A stretch of DNA of 27,972 nucleotides from Gamarada debralockiae (Eukaryota > Ascomycota > Leotiomycetes > Helotiales > Hyphodiscaceae). Below the pieces are notes generated by a model. That model saw only the letters and a list, made by a program, of their open reading frames with translations. It was not told the DNA's origin and made no database searches. Within the stretch, counting starts at the first letter, position 1, and every line of letters starts with the position of its first letter. Below, one piece after another: positions 9,635 to 22,230 of the stretch. Position numbers and translations under genes: made by a program. Where the stretch lies: NCBI GenBank assembly GCA_002803225.1, contig NXFV01001488.1, positions 1-27,972 on the forward strand, read 5' to 3'.

Positions 9635-9755
9635 ATACTAAGAAGGCACTAGCTAAGAAGACTATACCCTAGATTAATAGAGTTTACTTTACTATAAGAG
9701 AAGGGCTATTATCTTTTAATAAAAGACACTAATTCAAGAGCTTTTATACTTATAT
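9635..9755. other. 121-bp spacer between the inverted LTRs
   Basis: It does not match either LTR. A plus-strand frame from about 9645 is fairly open, but I cannot assign it to a protein. It may be leftover sequence from just inside one of the two elements. Confidence 0.35.
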
Positions 9756-10072
9756 TGTAGAGGGGCGAAATGCGAGTATAAGCACTTCCTAATTGCGCTG
9801 TATATTATACATGCTCTTAGTAAGGGATGAAACTAAAACGAAAACTAATAATATAAAACAAAGGTTATAGTACTTAAATATACTATAGAATATATATAAA
9901 AAACGAGATATATAATTATAATGTTATTTAAGTACTACTCTAGCTATAAAGGCTATTTATCTTCTGCTAATATATAATAAAACTAGCTAAGTGAGGTTCT
10001 TATAATTATAAGACCTACTAAAACCTAAAAAGTAAGGTAATAACAACCTTCCTAATATATTTCCCTGCCACA
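9756..10072 (-). repeat. LTR of the second retroelement family, minus orientation (right arm)
   Basis: On the plus strand it begins TGTAGAGGGGCGAAAT and ends TTTCCCTGCCACA. Reversed, it is a 317-bp LTR starting TGTGGCAGGG. It keeps a few more original bases than the left arm (ACA and TGTGG ends intact). With 9316-9634 it forms an inverted repeat of more than 300 bp per arm that could fold into a long hairpin. Confidence 0.8.
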
Positions 10073-10800
10073 ATATTATAATAACTAGCTTATAAAGCAC
10101 TAAAGTATTAATAAGACTAGAGAACTCCTTAAGTATAGATTCTACTAGCTAAGGTTAGTGACTAATATTAGAGAGTATATAACTACTTACTCGACCTATT
10201 AGAATATTATAATCCCTAGGTATAAGCTATATAATAAGCTTAAGCCTTTATCTATATTATAGTACCCTTAGTAGAAGGTCCTACTTAACTTTATTACTTA
10301 ACTCCTTAAATTATATATAGGGACTATAAAGTATAATACTATTCTAGTTATAGTAGATTACTATATTAAGATAGCTAAATTTATTTTAATAACTACTAGC
10401 TTAATTATATCTAAATTTATAATCTTATTCTATAAGAATATTAAACTTAAATATAGTTCCTTTTAAGAAATAGTATTTAATAGAGATACTAGAATTACTT
10501 TTAAGTTCTAGGCTAAGATCTATACTTACTCTTTAATTAAGTAAAAGCTTAGTACTATATTCTACTCTTAAACTAATAGATAAACTAAAATCCTTAATTA
10601 TATACTTAAAAACTACCTTTAAGCTTATACTAGCCTTAAGTAGATAAACTAAGTAAAGCTCTTACTTAGTACTAAATTCGTATATAATAATAGTCGAAGC
10701 TTAAGTACTAGTATAACCTCTTTTAAAGCCTTATATAGTTATAATCTAGATCTATAAGTTAATATTACTAGTACTAAGGATAGTACTAGTAAGAGGGGAA
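10073..10800 (+). pseudogene. Integrase fragment of a second Ty3/gypsy element
   Basis: The fragment starts inside the integrase zinc-binding domain: LIKH, then SINKTRELL, then ITTYSTYQNI, where both Cys of the CxxC pair are Tyr. The core follows: TILVIVDYYIKIAKF (first Asp kept, about 10335), VFNRDTRITFKF (Asp within the RD pair kept), and SQTNRQTKILN, where the Glu is Lys. A conserved tail reads KLLLSTKFVYNNSRS and FKALYSYNL. It is clearly a different lineage from the integrase at 7270-8400. Both ends are abrupt: LTR at 10072, unrelated sequence after about 10800. CA/TG is strongly depleted. Confidence 0.82.
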
Positions 10801-13800
10801 TATAAGTAATATATTAGGGCATAGGTAGGTGTGATAGCTTAGCTAGTGGCTTTATCGATTATAAGCCCTTACTGCGGCTATAGGTTCCTAGTATTACAAT
10901 GACGCGGCAATATAATACTAGACTACTTTTGTAGGTATAAGCGGCGTAGCTAGCTGGATTAGGAGGTTAGGAAGTATAGCTTATCTTATCCTGACTTTTT
11001 TATCTATAATCTTTAGTATAAGGGATATAAGTGACTTATATTTGCTACCTTAGTATAATATAGAGCTAAGGAGGTAGTTCGAGCGATTAGAAGATTAGTT
11101 AGCTTAGCTCATTTGTAATACAAGACCTTACTACTTTCTTTACTAATTAGATAATAATAGTAAGTCGTAAGTAGATCATTAGTCTTCTTAGTATTTTATA
11201 AATATAAATTATAGTTACAAGTAGACAATAGGCTACGTTAAGTTAGAAATCTTCTTAGGGCCGTAAGAGCCTAGTTTTATAATAATATAGGTCTTATAAA
11301 CCTAATTTACTTAGGAGGAGTAGCTACTAGTAGGGGCAGGTTATAAAAGGGGTTAAAGCAGGGGCTAGTCACTAATATCTTTTCTTAATCGTTAGTGAAT
11401 TTAAGGAAGGCTAAGGTAGAAGATAATAAGAAGAATAGGTCGTGAGTTACTAATTAAGATATAAGATAAGAGGTTAAGTAAGGCAATTCTACAGTACGCT
11501 AGGATAAACGGCTACAGGGGGTTTAAGTAGTATATTAATTTAGTAGCTTAGAGGGCTTATAATAATAGTATAGTAATTAGGGCAAATATAATATAAATTA
11601 GAGAATAGGGGTAAATCTTCTTTTAGTGTTCTATATAGCCTAGCTATAAAAACTACTTTATAATTCTAGTTAAAAGACTTAGTTTATAAGATTCTCCTTA
11701 TTATTTGATAATAGCTACTATTAACTTAGACTATATTTACTTATTTCCTTACAAGTAGTACGTTACTAGGTATAAAGGGGGTTACTGTAGCTGTTATAAT
11801 AACGTAGGTAGCGACTTATATTCTATTAAAGATTAGATTTCGTGTAATCTATTCTTAACTAAAAGACGTCGAAATTCTAAAGATACTCTTAAAGAGTATA
11901 CTCTTAGTAGCTATTATAATATAACTATATTCTTAAGTAGTTACCTATAGGAGAAGTTAGTTATAGTAGTTAATATAGTAAATAATTATTCCTTATATAA
12001 GAAATATAAAATAGAGGATAATTTATTAGCTTTAGAGAGTTAAGAGTAAGATCTCCTTAGTACTAGTTTACGTACCGACTAAGCTTAGACACTAGAGCTC
12101 TAGAACTAAAGTGATCTAAATAAGGAAATTGAGTACTATAAGGTTTATAGTATAGATAAGGATTAATCCTAATACCTAGGCTTATATATATAAACTAATA
12201 GTTATAGATAGTAATATCTATAGTTGTATCAATAGTATTATTAAGCTATAGAGTAGTATAAGCAAAACCTATTATCCCTTAAAGCGGGTAATAGAGATAA
12301 GAGAAATTAAAATTAAAAGTAAGCTTTAAAGTTGTATCTATTATCTTTATATCTAATAATTTATAAGTAACCTTGCCCTTAGCGGTACTAAAATTAAAAG
12401 GGAGAAGCCTTTATCTAGTGAACTTTTAAGTATAAGTTAAGGTAAGGTTACATTTATATTAAAAAGAATAGGCTAACCTAATAAACCTATAGAATGTTTG
12501 TCTTGTAATAAGATCCTTGTTACTACTACTTAACTATAAGAGTTATAGAACGTCTTAATAGCTAGAGATTAGTATAGCTTTATAGATATTATTAATACAG
12601 GACCTAACAATAATATATTTGCTTTGCCAGGAGTGTCCGTATCTTTAGAATCTCTAATAATTACTAAGGTAAAGGTATATAAAGAGTAGGAGTTCTCTTA
12701 TATTATCTGTAGGAGAAAACTTTATAGTAAATAGTATTATATATTAGCTTAAGTACTAATATATATCCCTAAAGATATAATTCTAAAGAAAGTAGTAGAT
12801 ATATATAAGGTAAGAAGATACTAAGTAATGAACGGGAAGTAGTATTCGCGGCGGGCTTAAAAGCTATACTAACCTCGGACTTAAATACAGGGATTATAAT
12901 AGGGTATTATTATTCTTTTCTGTAATAATAGATTAGGTTTAGGGTTAGTTCTACTTATAGATAAGAACTTATATGTCTTGATATCTAAAGAAATACTCTT
13001 ATGTAATTAGTTAGTAAATCAAATGAACTATTATTACTAATATCTCTATTTTTACTCGTTTGCCTTTTAACGCTTCCTCGTATAGTTCTATATATAAGAA
13101 TAGATAATAAGATAGAAGTATAAGCTTTAGGGTAGACACGTGAGGCTTTGTATAGGATTTCAAGACAAGAATTTGTCTTATACTAGAGTTGTATAATACC
13201 CTATGCTTTTCTTAATTAGGTAATTTAGAAATCTTTCTCTAGCTTCTTAAGGCAAATATAATAAGGATAATATAATAGCTAGTATAAAGATTATTAAGTT
13301 TAGATTATTAAAGAAATAAGGTCGAAGGAGTATAATTCGATTTACTAATAGTATTTAAGGGGTTTTAGAGGGGTATAAAGGTAAATACTAAAAAGATATA
13401 GTAGCTTAGGGAGAATCTTTAATTAAATAATATATAAGGTACGTTTATCTAGTTACGTGAGGAATCTATTATAGTAAAAGTTTCTTAGTCTAATATCTCT
13501 AGGGACTTTGTAAACTCTTACTTATTACTTATTACTAGTAGGACATCTTATATAAGGTTCTCTAGCTAAAGTTATAGTAGATAGTCATTTAATATCGAGA
13601 ATCGAGATAGTCCTCTAGCTCACGATCCTATAAAGTTAAGGTCGTTCTAGTATTAATATTAATCTCCTAGATTATCCTCTAGCTAGGTAGTCTTCTGGCC
13701 TAAAGGTATATAAACTCTTCTTTATAACTATTCCTTAACGAATCTTACTCTATTAGTTATATCTACTAATTGTCTTCTACTAGATAGTGCCCTCTGAATT

Positions 13801-13959
13801 GTAATTTAGTATGTACTACGACTCGACTTTCAATTATTCGATATCGTACTATAAGAAAGGACTAAGATAGACGTAGGCTAGATATAGCGAAGGCCTTTTA
13901 TTTCTCTTTATGAAATTCTTATACAACTAATATACGCTGCTTACTATAAGCTTACTACC
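10801..13959. other. Degenerate sequence without an assigned gene
   Basis: About 3.2 kb, AT-rich, with more CA, TG and CG left than in the chromovirus. Several frames on both strands stay readable for tens of codons if TAA/TAG are taken as former Gln/Trp, for example a plus frame at 11840-12130 and another at 12480-13450. Because TGA is scarce in RIP-mutated DNA, such apparent openness is weak evidence. I recognise no family. It may be one or more decayed genes or an unlisted transposon. Confidence 0.4.
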
Positions 13960-14300
13960 CTCTCTAACTTCATAGGATAATCCCCTCTGTTCTCCTCTAA
14001 AATCCTCTCACTATCCTTACCTAAGTAGGACTTCTCCTTAAACCCTCCTAAATTAAACTCTTCTTAACTGGTCTCGGCCCTATCTTCTGCTCTATAAATT
14101 TCCGGCTAATGCACGCTATAAAACCCTTCAATAACAATCATACTCTTAACCACACCACATCCTTGCCCAAGCCTTGCATCTACCCCTCTATATCCCAGTA
14201 TACAGACAAATGCTATAGATTCGTTATATCACGTACAAGTACAGAGAAGAGTTCGATCCAGGATAGAACATCTTTAGAGGTAATATACGGGTTAATATAG
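13960..14300 (+). other. Pyrimidine-rich, lightly mutated island with a short ORF
   Basis: From about 13960 to 14090 the plus strand is a CT-rich tract, followed by CTCTATAAATTT (about 14090) and an ATG at 14109 that opens 63 codons to 14300. The first ~40 codons are rich in Asn, Thr, Pro, His and Ser and contain many CA dinucleotides, unlike the neighbourhood. CT tracts, a TATA-like box and an ATG are what an ascomycete promoter and gene start can look like. I do not recognise the peptide, and the frame closes without a clear continuation. It could be the surviving 5' end of a dead gene. Confidence 0.3.
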
Positions 14301-16724
14301 ACGTATAAGGTAATAATTTGCGAGGTTAGTTACAAGTAGGTATAGAGAAGGGTTAGGTTTAAGACGTTAACGCTTATTAAGGAGAATAGAAGGAGTATAG
14401 AAGTACTATGTTTAAGGGTAGGGAGGTTTTTTCTAGATATATTATCCTACTAAGGTTATGAGCTATAGAAGAAGAGATATAGGATAGAGTTAGTTAGAGG
14501 TAGCAAAGTAGTAAGGTTAGTTGAGAGAGGATCTAAATTAGTTTAGTTTTAAGTAATAAAATATAGGATTAGATATAGAGACTACTAGGTATATCACTAT
14601 CTAGAGCGTCTAAATAATGATTTGATAGAGCTATAGAATAGCGGGAATTAGCTAAAGTAGTAATAAACAAAGAGATCTCGAGTGTTATTTAGTTATATTA
14701 GCTATATAACTTCTATTATAATCTCGGATATAGACACTATTAGTAAGTACGTATATAATTATAGCATATCAAAAAGTAAGCTCTAGACTTATTATTTGAA
14801 GGTAGCGCGTATATAATCATATATATTATTAATTTGTGTACTATAACACAAAATACACAGCTAGCCTGTATTATCTAATACTAGGCCTAAGACTTGCATT
14901 AGCATAAGACCCTTAACACCCTGAATAGTATAGCTATAATCCTTGACTTAGTACAGCAAAAAGTTCGCGAGATTCTAGATATATATCTAGTTCCTAATAT
15001 CGAGGATATTATATTTAAACAGAACATCTTTAAGATCTTTAAAGAGGGTTCTAAAGCATCCCTCCTCCCTCTTATTATATTAACAGCTAATAGCTTCTAG
15101 AGAATAAATATCGAATAGAGATAGAACTTAATAGTAATAGTGCCTTAGACCTAATTCCCGATGATAACGTACCTTCTTCTATACCTCTCTTATACCCTAC
15201 TCTCTTCGAACTACTACGTAGTTATAAGGTATACACGACTTGCCCAAGGATCTAATAAGATCACTAGTACGTTAGTTACTAATAGTTCGACTACAGATCT
15301 TTCTTGGATTAGATATAGCAGGCGTATTACTCGGACTACTATATATAAGGTTGAGAATAGGATAAACTTTAGCTATTTTCTATATTAGCCTAGTCTTAAT
15401 AAAGGGATCCTCTAGTTGACTAGCTATAACTTAACCCCTAGGTATAATTACAGCTAAGCTAAGGAGTAGGCTAGTACTATTAGAGCGCTTCCCTAAACTA
15501 ATAGTCTATCGCAGATCTGGAGTCTAACGGATAATGTTTTTGCCTTAGAGCTACTATTACCTGATTCCTTACGTACGGACTCTGCTACTATACCCGTAGA
15601 TACTTAAGAAGTATAGATATACTATAAGTAATTTTTATACTTCTCTGTCTAGGAAGTCTCTATCTAAACATAAGCCCTTTCTATACCCCTTATTCTCCTT
15701 TAACTAATAATATTACGAGGTTATAATTATAAGATATAAAAGCAGCTTAACATTTAGAGAGTAGTAATCCTAGGGCTATATATACAGCGTAGTGACTTAT
15801 AGCCTAGGTAATAGTACTAAGTAGGTTATAACTTAGGTATTATATTCCAATAAATAACATCTTTTTGCATTATCCCTCTTACTATATACCTGCTCTAATA
15901 TCCTTCCTTCTACCTCTACTCTTAAATTATCTTGCTCCCTCTTAATATTACTACTCTCTACTCTATTCTGCCCTCGCTATTACTCTTCTATAATAGTCTA
16001 GAAGAGAGTAGTATTATAAATTTCTATTATAGTAGAGAAGTATTAACCTCGATACCTACTAGTATCCGAGCTAATAGGAGCTATTTTCCTAAACTTTACC
16101 TAATATTCCAGAGGCTTAAGTTATTATAAAGGAGATAGAGTTAAGTGATCTCTATGATAATAGCAGAAATAGCGAAAGAATTATCAAAAGGCAACTATTT
16201 GCGTAACCTCGATATACTATCCCTCACTGTATTTGAAGAAATTATATAAGTTACTACTAAGGACTTTAAGTATTTAGTTAGATTTATAGAAGAAATCATT
16301 CTAGCTAAAATTATATCGAGAATAAGTAATTCCTCTACTACTTAGGTATTAGGATCGAGAAATTTTAGTGTCAAGGCGTTAACGTAGCGCTCGTAATATC
16401 ACGCGATTCTTATAATCTAGCTAGCGACTTAAATAGCGGTCTTATATTCTAAGACACAGGATTTCAAATAGTAGAAAAGGCTATCGTTCTATATTATAGA
16501 TTATCTGCTCGAAAGACGTTCTCTAACAAATAGAAAAGGCTTAATAATATAGAGTATATCTTAGTAAACGTTTAGATCTAGTAATATTTAGATACTTACT
16601 CCTCTATAGGAATAGATTATACTAAAGTCTAAGGCAGACTCTTTCCTGTTATTAGGATTAGTAACTAAAAACGTTTAAATTAATATTAATCTGTGCGGGA
16701 AAGCTAATTAATCCCTCTATTAAC
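14301..16724. other. Degenerate sequence, protein-like in places, unassigned
   Basis: Short open stretches exist (plus 15161-15388 and 15932-16129), and a plus frame at about 16150-16400 reads IIAEIAKELSKGNYLRNLD, then IISRISNSSTT, then VLGSRNFSVKALT with one TAG. The opposite strand in the same codon phase is about as readable, so I cannot tell the coding strand. No known domain was recognised. A 20-bp stretch near 15716-15738 (GAGGTTATAATTATAAGAT) resembles the palindromic core of the LTRs. Confidence 0.35.
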
Positions 16725-18060
16725 TTAGGCGCCAAAATAGACGTACTACGCCTAATGTAGCGGCCGCTTATAGTACTTATCGCTGTTCTTGATCTTCACT
16801 ACTATCTCGTGTAGAGCTAGCGTAATAACTCTATTATTATACCTTACTACTCTATATCGACTAAGCTGGGAATAGAACGACTTCGTAACTTATATGTATA
16901 CTATATTACTTGACGGCTATAAACAACTAACCACGTGCCTAAAACTCGTAACCTAGAATCTACTAACGAGGTAAAGTACTTTATCTACTAGGTTTATTAC
17001 CCGACTCTCGGCAGTCGAATAGGCAGAAAGGTATACGATCTCTGCTCTAGAGAGATAGGCCTAAGATACTTTACGTACGCTAAGGATATTCTGTCTTAGT
17101 TCTGCGATTACTGTTCTTGCTGTTTGAAGTAATAGGCTACTTTCCGAAGGGTTGACTGCATGCGATATACTGTAGTAAGCGAAGTAGACTATGCTATATT
17201 ACTGCATCTGATATATAACGCTTGTAATATCGGGTTACTCTAGAGTCTTAGCAGAGATGGGTCCTATTACTAATATAATCTTAGACTACTCGGCTCTCGT
17301 ACTAGGAAGATTACTAGTACCTAGTGTTTTGGGCATAGTGACGATAAGGAATTTTAGAGGGTCGCGGCGTAGCGTCGTAGTAGAGGCGTGCTCTCTAGTA
17401 TATATAAGAGCTTTGATCGACGGGCTATATAATGAAATAGCTCGATAATATGTACTTTCTATTGGTCCTGTAGAGTAATCGTTAGTAGTATAGAACGGGA
17501 AAGAACTAGTAATACTAGTTCTAATCTACTAGATTCTCAGTAGGTCGTCTGCGGAATACTAGACAGTATAGTGAAGCTTGTCTAATATTAGCTTTATATA
17601 CCCTAGCTATAGCTATAATAGAAACTTAAGGTAGGCTTTATTTTTCTGACTGTAGTCGCTTGAAGAGATAAAAGTAAGTTGCTGATTAATCTAGTTCTTA
17701 GCTTGAATTAAATCCAGATACGAAAGAGGGATAGCCTTGAATAAGTCAGTAGAGACGATAATAGCGTTACTTCTAATATTAGTGATATTTATGATAACGA
17801 GGCAGCCCTTTGCCGCGCTATCTTGTATTTGCTTGGCAGTAACTCCTATTTGAAAATAACTGAATTCTGGAAGCTACTGTATATTTTGTATGTATTTATC
17901 GAGCTCTTTGATTACTTTAGATCGACTCTTAAGAGCTTTATCGCGCTGATATTGATCTGTGATATTATCGATATCAATTGGCGTATTTACTTCCAAGCGA
18001 AGCTAACCCTAAAAGAGCGTTAGCACCCCTATATCGAGAAGGGTAGACTTTGAATACAGG
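16725..18060 (-). pseudogene. CHAT-domain (caspase-like) protein relic, C-terminal part
   Basis: CHAT domains are cysteine peptidase-like modules of the caspase clan. In fungi they commonly follow TPR repeats and are thought to act in cell-death or signalling proteins. The minus strand shows the domain in order: a pre-domain linker (about 17850-18060); GCLVIINITNIRSNAIIV (about 17790); YYRAISLYSPSIKALIY (about 17400); FLIVTMPKTLGTSNLP (about 17320); FAYYSISHAVNPSESSLLL (about 17150-17185); YLSRAEIVYLSAYSTAES (about 17000-17050); RHVV (about 16930); and the typical end HWAQYVHFGA with a stop at 16725-16727. The catalytic pair is gone: His of the ACHG motif is Tyr (17172-17174), Cys of the SAC motif is Tyr (17019-17021). 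Several Trp/Gln codons are stops. No TPR repeats were recognisable upstream. Confidence 0.85.
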
Positions 18061-21000
18061 AATCAAGTAACTACCGCTCTTTGTTACTTGGCTTAGAGTT
18101 CTTTTTATTGTTATTCTAGTATAGAGTCTAGAACTGCACTAGTCGGCTAGCGTCTATCCTACGCGGTATATTAGTAGGATTAGCAAGGAGGTAGTAACTA
18201 CGGGATATATACTCTATAGGAGATATATACCTACTAATAAGTACTATCCTTCTTAACCCTAAACTTATTAAAAGGTTAAGTCCTCTCTTGAACTATATCC
18301 TTAGACTAAGCACTAGAATAAAGAAAGTCAGTCTTTCTCTATTATATTTATAATAGCTCTATAACTCCTAATAGAAGGGTCGATATTACTAGGGATGTAT
18401 TTGCAGAAGGTACTGTATTAACGAAGATACTAAGGTAAGGAGAGAAGGTTCTATAAGTACGCGAAGTCTAATATCTTTAGGATGCGCTAGCCAAGCGAGC
18501 ACATAACTTACGCGCAATTAGGTGATATTCGCTAGAACTATTATAATATCTCCTAAGTGACCCTTGTATATAGTAGACGGCTATGAACCGAATTAAAATA
18601 ATAAGACATAGAGCCTATAGTAGGCATAGTAGCTCCTAGGCGCGAGCAAGGCTATATTCCTAAGTATAAGGTCCTAGTCAAGTAAAACATAGTCTATAAG
18701 ACTATAGGATAGTTTATAAGGGAGGAGAGGAGTATTAGGCCCTAGATAAGCTCTTGATATTTTAGTACTAGATACGAATCGTATTACTGTCCGATTCTAT
18801 ACGACCTTATAGTCTCTCCTTATATCCCTCTATAAGGGCTTGCTATAGGGATTAAAGGTAAATTTATATTTATAAATAATAAAGGAGTAGATAGTATAAT
18901 TAGGAAGCTAGAATATATCCTTAGTCAGCTGAATATACTTGCGAGCTATTATTATAATAGGTTAGATTAGCTTATTAGTATATAATATATTCGCCTCTAT
19001 TTAGCCTAATTTATATGCGATAGTCAACCTTAGTATATAGAAAGCTAGAGCTTAAGGCGAGGCTCGACTAATTAGAAAGGTGTATTATATACCCTTTTAT
19101 AGATATACTACTACGAGTATAATTGAGAATTAAAGGCTATAAGAGTAGTAGATCTAAATATATATTTTATTCTTATTATACTTCTTTAGAGTAAACCCAA
19201 AACTTTATTTATCGGCTAATATTAGCTAGGGTTCTATTTAGGGTAGCAAAGGCCCTTTATCTTAAGGAAGATAGGGGATCGCGTAGCCGCAGCCTATATA
19301 GGTAAGGCCTTTAACGTAAGCGCTAGAGACTTTATTGCTAATACCTAACGCGAATAAGCGGACCTACTAATATACAATTTCTTTGTCCGTTAGAACTAAA
19401 ATATCTGTTTACTTGTCCTAGTAACGCGACTTTACTATTACTTTAGTAGCGTTTAGAAATTCCGTGCCCCTGTAATTTGCCTTGAAGTTATTAATATACG
19501 TACTAGTATTGGAACACGTGCCCTAATTGTATAATATACTTTGTTTATATATTAACTAGTACTTACTACTAAAAGAAATAATATTAAAGTATATATCTTA
19601 GATTTTAGGAATAATTATAGAGCCCTCTGGATAGCTACTATATAAGGATGCATTAAGGCAGACCTATTAACTAGGAATAGAATTTCTGTGTTATTACCCT
19701 TAAATTAAATAAACTATACAAAGGTTCTTTTATTTACGTCTTTTTACTTAACTTCGCTATTTAAGCTTAGATAATAAACTTGAAAGTTCTAGTCTTTATA
19801 GTTAATAGAGCTTTGTAAAAATTGATTTTGTTTATATCTACTAGCTTAGGAGACGTATTACTTAGGGGCTAAAATATAAATACTTATTATAAGAATTTAG
19901 GTATAAAGTTTAGTTAGGTTTATTAAGTGAAGGAGTAATTCTTCGGAAGATTACTATAACCTTTAAAATCTAATTAATATAAAGATATTCTAATCTGATA
20001 GCCCTATATACTTACACTTAAATGACCTGCTTATCTCTAGAGATTTCTAATAGTTAATCTTTATATTAAAACTAATTATCTTATATAAATATAAAGTATA
20101 CTATTCTCTTCCGATTGTTTTGTAATTTAATTATAAGCTCATTAGAGGTATATAAGTAGTTTAATTATAGCTCTATAGCGGTTAGAATATTATTAATATC
20201 AACCTAATATCCCTTGCTTTATAGAGTAGTATCTTTTGCCTATACAATCGATAGTTAGCTAGAGAATACTTAAATAAACTCTAATATCAAGGATAGCCTA
20301 TTTAGCTATATATATAATGATAGGGTTATTACTATAACTGACTGATAGTATAGGAGTTTACTAGATTGAACAGTAACTATAGATACTATATCTAGAGTTA
20401 GTATATCCTTTGTATAAGTATTAGTAAGAGAGATAGTAGCTAGGGCTTTAATATATTCTTTATTACTATATAATACTTGAGTAGTATAAGGTAGCTCTAG
20501 ACGTGTTCTTAGCGGAGTTAAAGGCATCTTTGTCTTTAGAGATAATCTATTATATATCTTCTTTTCTTAGATAAGAGAGGACAGCAGTCGAATTATAGAT
20601 ATTAAAGCTAAGGCTATTAATAACTGATTGCGAGAGAGCGCTAATAATAACGGCCACTGCGTAAGCGATAGCAAGATACTCTTATTTAAGTGAAGATATC
20701 TTTTTAATCTTAAGGCCCTTTTGATTTTATTCTCTAGAGTTACTTTTAACTTAGTTAAGATAAGAGTAAGGTCTCGTTACTATTCCACGGGGATATTTAA
20801 CTAGTTTAAAAGGATCTATTTCTTATAGAGCTTACTATAGGTTCAAGGAACATAAAAGCTTCTATAGATATAGAAGAAGAGGTTATACAAATAATAAGTA
20901 CTCTTATTAAAGCAGATAATTCTTGGCTGTAGGAGATCCAGATAAAGCTTATAAAAGAATAAGAGCTATATTTTAGTATAGACTTTTAAGAATACTTTTT

Positions 21001-22230
21001 AAATAAAGATAAGTATTTAGATTTAAAAGGGCTTTACTTAGATATTTTAAAATAAGTGGTATTTTTTATCTCTTATAGTATAGATAAGTTTAGAGGTTAT
21101 AGAATAATATCAGCTAAGCTTATTAATTGCTTTTAGAAGGTGATTTTTTAAGCTTAAATTACCCGAGAAACTTTAAAGAGCTATAGTTAGATCAGCTACT
21201 ATAATAAATTCGTAGGCCCTTTTTATAATCTCTTTTAAGACTTCTTATAGTTTAATATCTTTCTTAGATAGACTTAAGGCGCTTTTAAGCCTAGTAAATA
21301 AAACTTATAGTGCTTATGCTCTACTACTTATAGCTTTCTAGCTACTCTTTATAGACCCTGATATAGGCCTTATAGACTTATTATGAATAACTTTATTGAG
21401 TTAAGGGATAAGCAGTAGTTTTCTAGTAGTCTTTTTAGTTCTCCTAGTATATCGCGATTATAGTTATAACAAAATTTAATAGAGGTCTAAAATAATAACC
21501 TACTAAAGAAGAGTTACTATATCCTTTAGTTTTAGATTCTCTATAGATTAGATTAGTTAGATTTTAAAGCTAGGTTAAATGTATATTAACTTTGTTATAT
21601 AGCTTACTTTAATATCTTAATAAGTATTATAAACCCGTTTATAACTTCTAAGAGATCTCTAGTATTTAATACTATTTGAATTATAGTATCTTTTCTATTA
21701 TAGTGTTCTTTAAAGTATATAGCTATTATCTTAAGATAATTATCTAAGGTTGCTAATAGAAACACTAGGTTATTAGCGGTCTCCTTCTCCTATAAGATAC
21801 TTATATAGTGCGTTACGTCTATCCTAAAGTATAAGGAGTTCTCTTTTAGTATCTTAGGGACCTCGTCTAGTATTTAGAGGCAACTAATAGTTTGCTATAG
21901 TTATTAGCGGGTAATAGTACTTCTTTATATTATTCTATCTAACTAACCCTATATTAATAGGTATCTTAAAAGGCTAGACTCTATAGAAAACTACTTTATA
22001 AGTAGTAATTTAAATTATATTCCTTTTTCTTATAAGTATTACCTTTAATGTGAAGCTTATCTTATAACCGATTAGTAAAGATTATAGATAAGTCGAGTTC
22101 AAATAAGCTAAGTTATTTGACTAAATAATATAGGACGCTACTAATAGCTGTAATATAGTAAGCTTTGCTTGATAATATATTGATATATACTAATTAGAGG
22201 AGATTATAGTAGTTAAGGAGACTAGGAGAG
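18061..22230. other. Long degenerate stretch without an assigned gene
   Basis: About 4.2 kb directly upstream of the CHAT relic as that gene reads. The TPR-bearing N-terminus of a CHAT protein would be expected here, but I could not find TPR-like blocks in any minus frame. A 73-codon minus ORF at 20306-20527 and longer frames with only TAA/TAG stops occur, and plus and minus frames in the same codon phase are similarly open around 18500-19750. From about 20800 to 22100 CA/TG depletion is stronger. I see no recognisable transposon protein or RNA gene. Confidence 0.35.

Noticed and set aside
9316..10072. A single foldback DNA transposon
   Set aside because: Each arm has LTR ends (TG...CA), and a separate copy occurs alone at 27131. 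The flanks belong to two different elements, and only a 4-bp AT-only match (ATAT) is available as a duplication.
14235..14265. GTTCGATCC as the T-loop of a tRNA gene
   Set aside because: No pairing T-stem, no acceptor stem and no anticodon arm at the right spacing.
17257..17448. Plus-strand 63-codon ORF
   Set aside because: Lies antisense within the well-supported minus-strand CHAT relic; no similarity of its own.
17823..18023. Plus-strand 66-codon ORF
   Set aside because: Antisense to the linker before the CHAT domain; explained by the minus-strand frame.
18500..19750. A long plus-strand protein-like frame
   Set aside because: It appears continuous only if every TAA/TAG is taken as Gln. 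TGA is scarce in RIP-mutated DNA, the stop density is near the AT-rich background, and the minus strand in the same phase is equally open.
20306..20527. Minus-strand 73-codon ORF as a gene
   Set aside because: No recognisable domain, and the surrounding frames on both strands are equally ambiguous; kept only as part of an unassigned region.
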